In this document: piece after piece, positions 43,813 to 54,180 of the stretch
Position numbering within the stretch: the stretch's first letter is position 1
How the letters are laid out: every line of letters begins with the position of its first letter
NCBI GenBank assembly: GCA_050084515.1
Contig: CM114272.1
Location: 34,348,001 to 34,412,000 of the forward strand
Source: Blasia pusilla
Taxonomy: Eukaryota; Marchantiophyta; Marchantiopsida; Blasiales
Reading direction: 5' to 3'
DNA length: 64,000 nt
Position numbers and translations under genes: made by a program
Notes under the pieces: generated by a model
The model's input: the letters and a program-made list of their open reading frames with translations, nothing else
The model's database searches: none
Told to the model about the DNA's origin: nothing

Positions 43813-46593
43813 AAGCCCAAACGGAACCGAAGAAAGCTCATATACCTCTGATCTCGCAGAAAGGTGTGTCCATCGAAACTGCTCTTGAGATTCATATTCT
43901 GTCAGATCTTGCCAATCCTGCTGATTCTCACTCTTCCCCTCGGATTCGAAGGCTCTTGCAACCAACTCCAACGTATGTCCCACATTGTAAACCTATCAGA
44001 ATAGATAGCCCACTTATGATGAATCCTGTCGAACTAAATTCTTGCGCCTGGTGTGACGATGGATGAAACCTCTAGTCTTTACTTGGTCTCCTGCGCAAAA
44101 TTCACAACACACGTAGCGAGAGCTGATATTGCTAAGCTGGTAACATCAGAATTGTTCAACACATTCACTAGCCTTGATTCATTGCCCAAAGCTGCTGCAC
44201 CGGTAAGTAATGTCTATTGGGGATCCCAATCAGCTAAGTAGATGGTGTGGTGAAGAGTTTCTTGGTTGACACTTGGAAGCTCAGCACTAACACGTTGTTT
44301 GGTCAGCATTCACACTATATTTGTCTCCCCCCTCTCATATGGTACCTTCTTCACGTCCTTGTTATCCCAATCTCAAGCACCGTCCGGCCGAGGCGCGGGG
44401 TTTATGGTCGCAAGTTTATGGTCGCAAGGCTAAGACAGGCACTACTTAATGAGTACGCTCTCTCTCGATAGACCTTTCTAAAATATTGATGAGGGCATTT
44501 TAAATATTATCTCATCCTTGAAGAGCAATATGATCACCAAATTTAAACTAACCTGACTAATTTCCTTAGACGAAATCTCTAGTCGATTCGAGACGGCACC
44601 GAAGGCAACAGACGAGAGTTTTGATGTGGCATTTCCCGTTTCTTAGGACTCTTCGATATGATTACTCCTTATAACTCATAATAATCTTCCTTGTGCTATC
44701 GTATTTTGACAACTACCTGTTGAACGGTAACGGCAGTCAGTCGAGAGACACTCCTGCAAGCACCGATGATAATATGCAATTCCATACAATTGCGAGTGGA
44801 AACTCTACTCACTTTTGCGGAGATCCTATCCGCATTCAAAGATCGTGAAGTTATCAGCCATAGCTGTGGGCGTCGTTGCAGGACGATTCAAAGGGAAGAG
44901 TAACGATGAGCAGCTCTCGTGAAATGGATAACGGAACAAGAGGATTGGATGTACTCATCTGGCAGTGTTCGCAGAGTCAGTGGTACAGAAAGTTTCTTCC
45001 AATTCGATTAAGGTGAGTTGTTCGCTCAGGGCTTGCCGTTATTTCAGAGTGGTCGGTCGAAGATCGACCATTGAGGATCAGTGGAAGCTTTCCTTGATGA
45101 AAGCTACAGACTAGCCATAATTATCCAGGAAAACCAAATTCACCATTACATAAGGTGCCTCCAATGTTGAGTGTGAGCTTTTGGATGGACGTATTGATAA
45201 TGGAAGATATACAGCTAAAATATAAATTGTTGCTTCATCGATCTGCACATTGGACACTAGCCTCAATCCCAAGATTGGAGGAAGACAACAAAAATTTGAT
45301 GTCCTCGATTATGAAGTCTTAATATGTTCTTGGAAGAAATGGGGAAGGGCAATAAGCCATGAAGATAGATGAGATATCTTAGAGTCACTCAAAGGCCATG
45401 CAGAGGTGCCAATTTCGGTTTGTTATCATACACCCCAAAAGAGTCAAATCTCGACTAAGCCACATAACATTATGCTCTAGTGGCATAGTCATAAGAAGCA
45501 CAAAAAATATCTATTGTTTTGGTTCAAGCTATGGCCACAAGATATTATACAAACAATGTCATAAGAAGGGGTTAGAATGGAACCATGATGTTATTGCAAT
45601 TCACAAATGGATAAGAGGTTACTTGCAACATATCCAACAATTGTGTTTACTATAGGAATGCAAAATCAAAGTTGAGGGGAAAAATTTCTCTAGTTTTTAT
45701 GTAGTCTCGTATTAAGTCATGTAAGATTTAATATACTAGTTCATGTATTTAATATGGCTTTCCCTAAGTTTTTCTTTGAAATTTCAATAAAATAAACCTT
45801 GTATTTCCAAATTAATACTATTTTTCAAGGTGGATAATGGCTTGGCATTGATAACGGCTATTCAACAATACCACTTGGTGTAAGGCGGTTAGCTATTGCT
45901 CATGTGGGGGGTTCGGTTGAACTCTACCATAGATGATTGGAGGAGCACTTAGTCTACAACACCTACAAAATCGTCGAAATGCCTTCATGTTTTCTAGTAA
46001 ATTATTCAAAATACTCGGGCCTCTCCTATACAAGGATCAAATCATAACTTTTAGTAGAAATTAATGAGGAACATCCATTTTCATCCCAAGGAATATTTAG
46101 GAAATTTCTTTCTTAGACAAGAAATATTTAGGTTTTTGGTTTCCTCACATTAAAAAAAAAATGTTATGTCAATGATGGCATAACTAAGAGAAAATTTACC
46201 AAATATCCAATTTATGCATAACTTTGGGCACATCTAAGTTCTTTTTAGTAAAAGATACTTAACACTATTTTAGGTGTAATGTTAAGAAGATAGAGCATTA
46301 TGCATGGAAGATCACATATGTATATACATCATGTCATGGCTAGATGCTAAAAAAAGGATTGAGTTGGGAAACATATGCACTACTTTGATTCAATGAATAA
46401 TAATCCAATGGAGTCTACTCTCCACAAAAGTGACAAACTGTCATGTGCACCACCAACAACACGTTATAATAGCCTATGATTGGTAGGATGAAATAGAACG
46501 ATAAACCTCTCGAAGTCTTCCCTTAGGGTATATCGCTCTCCAAGCGGTGAGGCTCCGAGCAAGAAACATGTGTATATGTGTCATCTCAAACTC
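43813..46593. other. Intergenic interval, nothing assigned
   Basis: Several frames of 60 to 85 codons, none with a domain. The stretch 44371-44414 (TCTCAAGCACCGTCC...GGCGCGGGGTTT) recurs at 53340-53384 and marks a repeat of unknown nature. The part beyond 45650 is AT-rich. Confidence 0.4.
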
Positions 46594-46782
46594 CTAGGGT
46601 TGCACATGGAAAAATTTTGTGTCCGTGGACTTATGTTCGTCACTAGGGCGGACATGACCGTGCGGGCTGGGGTACCCGTGGCCCACACTCAAGCCCGTCG
46701 AGCCTGTAAGGGGCATCCGGACTGGCTCAGCCCGCATTGGTTTTATAGGCTACGACATGGCCCGCGTCGAGCCCGCACATGA

Positions 46783-47697
46783 CAAGGTTGCATACGGAAA
46801 AATTCCGTATGCAACCTTGTAAGCCTGCAGACATGTCCGTGCGGGCCCAAGAACCCGGGCGTGCGGCCCGCACCCGAGCTGCACCTGAGCCCGCCCGCAG
46901 CTCGCACCATTGCGTGGCCCGCAACCGAGTCTAGGGCGGACTCCATGCGGGCCTTGGGTGCGGGCTTGAGGCCCGCCCTAAGCCCGCGCCTGCCCGCTTG
47001 GAACCCTCACCTGCCCGCGTCCTACTCGCGTCTACCCGCTTGGAGCCCGCACCTGCCCATCCAGAGCCCGCGCCCAATCAGCTTTGAGCCCACACTTGCC
47101 CGCCAAGAGCCCGCACCTGCCCGCCCGCAGCCCGCGCCCAATCAACCCTGAGCCCGCGCATGCCCGCCCCGAGCCCGCACCTACCCGCGGGAAGTCGGTG
47201 CATGCGTCGAGCCCGCTCCGAGCCCGCGCCCAATCAGCCCTGAGCCCGCACCTGCCCACCCTAGCCCGCGCCAACCCGCCTCAAGCCCACACGTGCCTGC
47301 CTGGAACCCGCGCCTACCTAGAGCCTGCGTCTGCCCGCTTGGAGATGCGCTTGCCCGCCTGGAGCGCGCGCCTGCCTACCTCGAGCCCGCACGTGCCCGC
47401 CTGGAGTCCGCACCTGCCGCGTGGAACCCGCGCCTATCTAGAGCCCGTGCTTGCCCGCCTGGAGCCTGCACCCAATCAACCGAGAGCCCGCACCTGCCCG
47501 CCCAAGCCCGCATCTGCCCGCCCAAGCCCACGCCTGCCCGCCTCCAACCCACACCTGCCCACCTAGAGCCCGCCCTACGGGCCATGCAACGGGTGCGGGC
47601 TCCATGAGCCAGGGTCTACATGGCGGGCTTGGTGCAGGCCTGGGTGCGGGTGGGGACCTAAGTGCAGTCCGAGCATGTCCGTTTCCGTGCAACCTTG
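46783..47697. mobile_element. Nested GC-rich hAT-like TIR element (915 bp)
   Basis: Complete copy with a perfect 8-bp target duplication, GCACATGA, at 46775-46782 and 47698-47705. The left end starts CAAGGTTGCATACGGAA and the right end is CCGTTTCCGTGCAACCTTG. The left end is unusual. Bases 46783-46819 are a perfect hairpin (17-bp arms, AAA loop), as if the terminus had been duplicated head to head. The interior is a GC-rich minisatellite. Frames of 70 to 160 codons across it, rich in Pro, Ala and Arg, reflect the repeat and not a gene. Perfect target duplication and ends suggest that it is the youngest copy in the window. Confidence 0.85.
46930..47590. repeat. GC-rich minisatellite in nested element
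   Basis: Many imperfect tandem copies of a unit of about 18 to 30 bases built from GAGCCCGCACCTGCCCGCC, with variants containing CGCGCCCAATCAGC. It makes up most of the interior of the nested element and gives the strongest local GC skew in the window (C-rich plus strand). Confidence 0.8.
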
Positions 47698-48117
47698 GCA
47701 CATGATAGGCCGGGCCCTCGAGGATTCCCTGCCCGTACCCGAGCTCTCCCTTGAGTCCGCCGATCTCATAACTTTGACTCGCGCTCGACCACCCTTCACC
47801 TATTTGTAGCCGGCATGAAGCCCATCATGGGCCTGTCATGCGGACCCAGTGTGTCGTGCGCACGCTCGTTTGGTTATGAGGTTCTCGACATTGTGCGGGC
47901 TTAACCGCGGGCCTTAGCCCTCCCAATGGGGACCATCCCATCCTACGGGCCTACTGCGAGCAAGCTACAAAATAGGTGCGGGTTGGCTGAACCAAGATCC
48001 ATGTTACATGCTCAATGAGCTCAAGGACGAGCTCGGCTACTCGGGCCCGAACGGACATGTACATCCTAGGGACGGATATAAATCCGCGGACACGGACTTT
48101 GTTTGTGTGCAACGGTG

Positions 48118-49421
48118 ATAAGATCAATTGCTTGTAATATAGGGTACATTGTTGAGCAAGAGAAGCTACATATTTAAACTTCTCATATAAAAGCAATCTT
48201 TCATTAAGAGTTGATCTTATTATATCTTGAGGCTTTCGTTCATTAAGTGATATGGAGATTGTTGATCCTACACTATAACATTCTAACTTGGTATGTTGGG
48301 CAACATACTCAACAACAATAATCAAGACAAAAATAAACAAAACCCCCTCCTCTTCCGAGAGATTGCATGAGCCCTAATTCCATGGGGGTACCCGGGAAGA
48401 AATGAAGACGGCCTCGACAGACTTTTCCGGGGAGCCAAACGGGGAGCTCCATAGTCCGGCTAGTCCCTTTGAACCCTAAAAACCCGGACAGGGTATTATG
48501 ACACCCCTATTATTTCGCGGGGTTGCGGTGATGATCTCCATCCTATTCCGCTGCCCAACATTTCGACTGCGGCCTGAGGGTACCTACCATAGTAGGCCGA
48601 TGAAGTGAGGCAATTTTCCGAACCCGTAGCTTATCGAAAAGGCCTACCAGGTACATCTGCGTAGCTAGCCAGCGCAGTTCTAAAGTCACACACTGAAAGG
48701 ACAGTTTGATAAATGAATAATGGGTTTCGTAATCGGTGGTTGGATTGATCGCCATTTTCGACAAGAACTTCTTTTATTTATTTCATGCTGAGCCGTTGGC
48801 AAGACAAAGAAAATCTGGTGGCCAGAGATGTACACGTAGCTCTGGAATCCTCATGACATTGTATGCATGCACATGCAATTGCGATGATTTTCGTGGACTC
48901 GGTCCACATTCGCAACGGGAGGTCCGGGACCTATCCACTCTCGCACGAGTTGCGCGTGGCTGGAGGGAAACGCAGAGATCAGACTACTCCAGGAAGTCGT
49001 AGAGATATATAGATCTCAAGCGGGAATTTAACTTGCATCAACGAAAATGTCTGACTGGGTTGATCTGACACGGAGGAATCTGTCAAGTAAGTCGTTAAAA
49101 TCGGACATTCATCGCTGGACGAGAACCAACATCGTCTCGATCCACCAAATTATTCCCGGATGAAAACTACACTTCGCTCTCTATTTCCCAAAGATCCAGA
49201 GATCCTATTCCCTTCCGTTTCAAAATGTTCCCGGCCTATCTTTGCCCGGAACCTTTTAACTGACTATTTCTATCGTACAACTCCAACATCCGGGCCATCT
49301 GCCACTGAATGCGTCGGAGAGTCACCATCTGTATAAGTCTATAAGTTGTCGAATGGGTGTAACCCATCTGCTATCAGAATGTCACACCCTCTGCACAAGT
49401 TGAAGGCACACCTCAAATTCA
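48118..49421. other. Interval 3' of GGCT copy 7
   Basis: AT-rich at first, then balanced towards the downstream side of minus-strand copy 7. Frames at 48543-48764 (minus) and 48736-49002 (plus) have no domain. Confidence 0.35.
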
Positions 49422-50213
49422 TCAATGCACTGCTAACGTTTTGCTGGACAAAAGCTTTCTCATGCTATGGGCATGGTATTTCGGCTTTTGACGATGCGAA
49501 GAAGTGTCACGACTGCCAAGGCCATCCATTAATCTCATCACCCCCTCGTGCCCGGCACCTGATGGGTTAACGCAATCCCGGTGCTCAGTGCGCGGGTACG
49601 CATGATCGTGAGCGGCTTGATTCTTGTCTTGGAAACCGATAGCGCGAGCATTTTGTTTGGGCCTTCGGAGGACTCTACGGACCTCGTCTGCCAGGTCGGC
49701 TATCTCCTCCTCCAAACAGTCCATCCCGAGAGCTAACAAAGATTCTTCCAAACGGAAGAGGTACTCGTAATTGGGCCCGGCAGGTCCATGGCTTCGCGCA
49801 ATGTGAGCGGCCATCATTGGAAGTGGAGCAGGACCCAAGTACCACACGTTGCAGCTGTCGGGAGTTGCGATGTACGTCAGCACTCCGGCGATGGCCGGTT
49901 CGTCTCCGGAATCCTCTGTGTAGAAGTCGAGGACCGCTTTCACATCGTAAGTTCTCTCCCTCTGATCCAAGTAAGCGACGCACATCTCCTGCTCCACGTC
50001 CGCTGTCACCCGGTACGCTACGCCCCATGTCTCCGCACCTTCTTGCGGCTCCAGAGTCAGTGTTCTTCCGGGCTTCTCCACCGTGCCACGGAAATCAATA
50101 CAAGCCTGATGAAACGTGCGCTTGTAATCCCGAATGTACCCCACAACGCGCTCATCGTACTTGAAGCTGGGCCTCCATATGAGCGACCCGTACCCGAACA
50201 CCCACATCACCAT
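49422..50213 (-). CDS. GGCT2-like gamma-glutamylcyclotransferase, copy 7 (263 aa)
   Basis: Intact single-exon ChaC/GGCT2 gene on the minus strand. The start at 50213 gives [24 protein letters not shown] is at 8-11, TWGVAYRV at 62-69, the catalytic glutamate E86 in [10 protein letters not shown] and [12 protein letters not shown] at 124-135 (Met replaces Lys), followed by [17 protein letters not shown] and LADEVRRVL. After RRPKQNARAI the tail is about 30 residues shorter than in copies 2 and 3. The block equivalent to IQPVVNRQRDEIKRSVR...LSK is missing, yet the frame is kept and the end LLSSKTLAVH is conserved. Because the loss is in frame and outside the core, the enzyme is probably active. 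Predicted role: cytosolic glutathione degradation. Confidence 0.9.
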   Translation of the reverse strand: MVMWVFGYGSLIWRPSFKYDERVVGYIRDYKRTFHQACIDFRGTVEKPGRTLTLEPQEGAETWGVAYRVTADVEQEMCVAYLDQRERTYDVKAVLDFYTEDSGDEPAIAGVLTYIATPDSCNVWYLGPAPLPMMAAHIARSHGPAGPNYEYLFRLEESLLALGMDCLEEEIADLADEVRRVLRRPKQNARAIGFQDKNQAAHDHAYPRTEHRDCVNPSGAGHEGVMRLMDGLGSRDTSSHRQKPKYHAHSMRKLLSSKTLAVH

Positions 50214-50846
50214 GTTCGAAATGGAGACCTACCACTTGCGAATGAACGTCCTCAGTGCCGCACCGCGCAGGACGAGTGTACAATCACAAGCAAATGTAGA
50301 ACAGTTCCACTCATAAGAAAGTGAGCTGATCCGCCCGGACGGAGAAATGAGACGAAGGCTGGACTCGTGAATCGAATACGAAATCCAGTCAGGACCCTCT
50401 TCTGTGATCCGATTGCAACGCCTGTAAAACGGTTGCAATATCCGAACGCACTTCGATCGCCTTCTCTCATTCGTTCGAATTGGAGTGAAAACCGGATGAG
50501 GATGATTATCCAGAACCTTGAGCTCCTTAAGTATGAGAACAGGTGACTAGTTCGAACAGTAAAACGCATCACTGTTCTTCCCTACCACTTCCGAATGACA
50601 CCTTACACGAACGCGGAGATCTATACAGTTCACCGCACTCAAAAGTCCACGTTGCTGTTTCAGTGCACATGGAGTCCGTGGGACTGTCTACTCCCATTAC
50701 AATGTTTGAGATGAGTTCACACTTCACAGCTAGTCACGCGGCCAGGAGACAGAGCCCTAATTAAGGCCCACATTAAACACGTCGGGCCTCCAATGCGGAA
50801 TAGTGAACCCATGCCTGTGGACCCTTGTGCGTGCCAAGGTCCGGGA
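50214..50846 (-). promoter_or_regulatory. Upstream region of GGCT copy 7
   Basis: Balanced sequence immediately before the minus-strand start, with short frames on both strands and no domain. It should hold the promoter and 5' untranslated region. I could not identify a confident TATA box or G-box. Confidence 0.3.
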
Positions 50847-50869
50847 GGTTTTTTTTTTTTTTTTTTTTC
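50847..50869. repeat. Poly-T tract
   Basis: An uninterrupted run of about 22 T. Read on the minus strand it is a poly-A run upstream of copy 7. It could be the tail of an inserted retroposon or simple slippage. No retroposon body is recognised beside it. Confidence 0.7.
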
Positions 50870-52574
50870 TGCTATTGTGATAATTACTCCTGCATTTCAT
50901 GACAGGTAGTCGGTAATGACCGGGAAAAAATTTTAAAGGCAGTAAAAAATGCTATTATTTTGTATAGTCATATACATTTCAAATCCGAAATTTGAAACAT
51001 GCCTCCATTTCTTTTCTGGATTTTTTTTAAATTAGCGGCCACCATTTCCCGGCAACTTTTACTCGCAGTAGATATCTACAATAATTTTGATAGGGCCTTC
51101 TTTTTTTTCCTTTTGCATAATTTTTTTTCACGTTTCCTATGTTTCTCTTGGATTCTTCTTCTCACTTCTTATGGTCACACTTCTTCTGTCTATCTAGTCC
51201 CTACCTAATGCAAGAAAGCATATCACCTTGCCATTCTGTCCAACCAGTTGGGAACCCTCTAGGGTCACTGGAGCTCCAAAACTCCAAAGTATTCTAGAGG
51301 GGCTTTAGGTCCTAGAGAAAACATTCACATCAAATTGACAAGCCAAGCGATGGGGCATCCAATTGCACTTCTCCAATTGAACTTTTGCCTAAGGATTCAT
51401 GCACCTATTAGGATTAGCATACAAGTATCTTAAATTTGCATACCTTTTCCACAAAACCGCAAAGTTAGCCCGCATGTCATCAAAGTCATCTATAGGTCCT
51501 TCTAGAGCATCTAGATGTTTGGTGCCTAGATTAGTACGAGACATGGTCTTTTACATGTTTTGAATTGAGAAAGCCCTCTAACATATGGCGGTGCAGCTGC
51601 TAACACATTGCGCCCTTGCAACATTAGCAAATCCTCCAACTTACATTCTAAAGTTGGGTTCCAACTCACCATTGGCCATAGATCCCTGAAATTACAATCT
51701 TTCCACTCTCTTGTAGCCGTCAACTTGAAAGATTGAAATTCTTGTTTAACAACAACAAGATTTATAAAAGACGATTGCAAGTTTCTCCTCAATGGTAAAT
51801 CACATCCAAAATGTCCACACAAGTCTTCAAAGTCCTTACATCTCTAACTATTTAACCCACCTTGTCAAGAGGCCATGTCCAAAGGGTTCAAAATCTTCAT
51901 CCTACCAATTAGATTGTTATCCTTAAATCTATCGTGCAGAGCTAGTAAACATACATTGACTTTCAACATACGTCTTCTGAAATAAAAGAGCACCTTCTAG
52001 ATCCCTCCCTATGGAGTCTCTCAACATATAATGCTATGAAATTTACTACCCCTAATTTTGAACTACATACATAATTTTATGATTTCCATAAAGGGGTCCA
52101 AGATTGGGTGGGATATGATAACTCGTTCTCTCCAAAAATATATATGCATTCAAATCTCAACTTTCCACACATAATTCATGGTAACATAAGTTATCTCAAA
52201 ACTAACAATGCCTTCAATAGTATTAACATCTACAATAACATGTATCGGAAGATCTAATTCAAATCAGCAAGGCTAGAAAGAAAGAGTAGTTAACCTAGTT
52301 TGGTGGGTGGGGTATGAGCCACCTGACCGCTAAATTGCGGTCGAGATCCGGGCGAAAAAGATGTGACCATCTAAGACCGAGGGAGGCCCCAACCCCAATC
52401 ACCATCTTCCCGATCATCTGAAAATTTCACCGACCACATTCTATCAACCGGGAATCTAGGGGCGGTTGAATACTAGAAAGAGCCCCCTAAACGTCCATCC
52501 GTTAGAAACTTGCCAGCAACCGGTGGACTTCCGTTACTACCAACTCGCCCCCTCCATCTACCATCATCCCTCCC
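50870..52574. other. AT-rich interval, nothing assigned
   Basis: A minus-strand frame at 51526-51822 (98 codons) might be transposon-derived, but no motif is certain. No other coding or RNA signal. Confidence 0.35.
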
Positions 52575-52631
52575 ATTTGTTTTGGGAAGGGTTGCCGACA
52601 CAAAGGGGAGGCAACCCTTCCCAAAACAAAT
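52575..52631. repeat. Perfect 22-bp stem hairpin
   Basis: Arms at 52575-52596 (ATTTGTTTTGGGAAGGGTTG then CC) and 52610-52631 are exact reverse complements around a 13-base loop, GACACAAAGGGGA. Long perfect pairing suggests a foldback or MITE core, or a small-RNA hairpin. Flanking sequence does not extend the pairing. Confidence 0.75.
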
Positions 52632-53105
52632 TCTTCTTGATGGGAAATTCTGATTCATGCCCGGTAGGATTACTCGTAAACAAGGCTCGGCTAGTGCCGG
52701 CATTCTATGTAAGGAATTAAGAAAAGTTGAGGCAAATTTCCGACATCAAATAAGAGGTTTCTTTGTTAAAATGCCCAAAAAATTACCGACTGGGATAGCT
52801 GAGCCGGAATGACTTCCTAGAGGTATTCGCCGGTACGTGTAAAATAAGTACCCAAGCACTGCCCGTAAGAATCGTAACCCCGGATATCCCCGTTCATCCC
52901 CGGTGCGTGCAACCCCCAAACCTCGTGCACTGAATATTCCCTGCACCTCGTGTGATACTCAATGATCGACGCGATCGATGATCTATCGAGAGTCGAGACG
53001 ACTAGCTAGCTACCTAGAACAGCCTGCAGCCCTGCAGAAGATGCAGCACTCAACAGATCAGTCACAACTACGCGCAGGAATCTGAGCGCGGAGCATTTCG
53101 AGATT

Positions 53106-54180
53106 CTAATCTGAAGTCCTGTGGATCATGCTCCAAAGCAACGGCTGAGACTCTGAGTGTCCCAGAACTCCCTCAATGATCAATCTGCCCTGCCATTGAA
53201 CCGTCCCGGAACCCCCGGAAATTACTGTGACTTTCAAACCGATTGCAGTGTCTGTCTCCTCCGCGCCTGCCAGGATCTGGAAGTTCGAGCGGGTACCGGG
53301 TAACGTAAGCGAATGATCACCCTCCGTAATCGCATCCCGTCTCAAGCACCGTCCAATTTCGGCGCGGGGTTTCTAGTCTCGAAGCTAGGATTCTAGGACG
53401 TTGCGAGAATCGTCGAGCAGTGCGTATTGCTTGACGAGGAATAATCCCCGGGATAGATTGTTGCTTTTTAATGAATGAATACGATTCTCTATCTCGCCGG
53501 TGACGAAGATGGGTTTCAGCGTTACCTTTTCCTTCTCGCCGGCGCGAATTCATCAGCACTTTCAGTCGCCTTTTCACTTCTTTAGGGATTCTCCCGTCCA
53601 CTTTTGATCGAACTTCGAGCTCCGTTCTCCCTGGACAAGTGCTCGGCGTTCTTTGCAGATCCGGCCGACCAGATCTAGAAAGTTCTGATACGGAACTGGA
53701 AGCTAAAGAGATTTCCCGACGGGGAAAAATGAATGATTTCTTTGCAAAGTCTTGAACTCCCGGAGCACTATTGCAAATTCGGGACCGGCATCGCTCACCG
53801 TCGGCGATTCTCCCCGATAAATATTTCTCAAGTAACCAGCGGCGTCGTTACTCAAGAAATCTCGTGGGAGGTCTCATGATTCGTTCGCATCGCACGGGCC
53901 AAGTCGGCAAAGTCTGTGCTAACAGTCCGGCAAGATGAACCTGGCCCGGGATTCTAACGGAGAGGCGTCTGAGCGCACTACATTCATTGAAGACACCAGC
54001 TCGATCCGGACAGAGTTCGTTAGGAGGAGGTGCAGTGAATGATGCGTGATACATTATCGCGCATATGCGTAATATTGCGTCTGCGATCCTCGCCCTCCAC
54101 TGTGCCGGCCGAGCAACGACAAGGTCCCGGACGGCATTCGTCACACTGTGAGCTTCACTCTCCCAGACACGAGGAGCCAT
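53106..54180 (-). pseudogene. Gene-like island of unknown family
   Basis: A balanced to GC-rich kilobase between AT-rich flanks. On the minus strand, long frames follow one another: 54180-53848 (110 codons, starting MAPRVWESEAHSVTNAVRD), then a block readable in another phase (NDAAGYLRNIYRGES...), then 53601-53317 (94 codons, same phase as the first) and 53345-53106 (79 codons). Stops and shifts separate them. The order and composition look like a decayed or intron-split gene, but I recognise no domain. It could also be an unexpressed repeat, since 53340-53384 recurs at 44371. Confidence 0.3.

Larger units (their letters stand above)
46594..48117. mobile_element. Outer GC-rich TIR element, host of a nested copy
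   Basis: The left end CTAGGGTTGCACATGG (46594) is followed by GTGTCCGTGGACTTATG, the usual subterminal block. The right end, GCGGACACGGACTTTGTTTGTGTGCAACGGTG (ending about 48117), is also family-like. A complete element at 46783-47697 lies inside, so the outer copy would be about 600 bases without it. The terminal bases are decayed and I could not find a target duplication for the outer copy. Confidence 0.6.

Noticed and set aside
47084-47566. 160-codon Pro/Ala/Arg-rich open frame (and overlapping frames on both strands)
   Set aside because: It is a translation of the GC-rich minisatellite inside a TIR element. Several phases stay open because the repeat lacks TA-rich stop codons, and no domain or codon pattern supports a gene.
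46930-47590. CRISPR-like array
   Set aside because: The units are contiguous and degenerate, with no unique spacers, and the context is a plant genome. It is a minisatellite.
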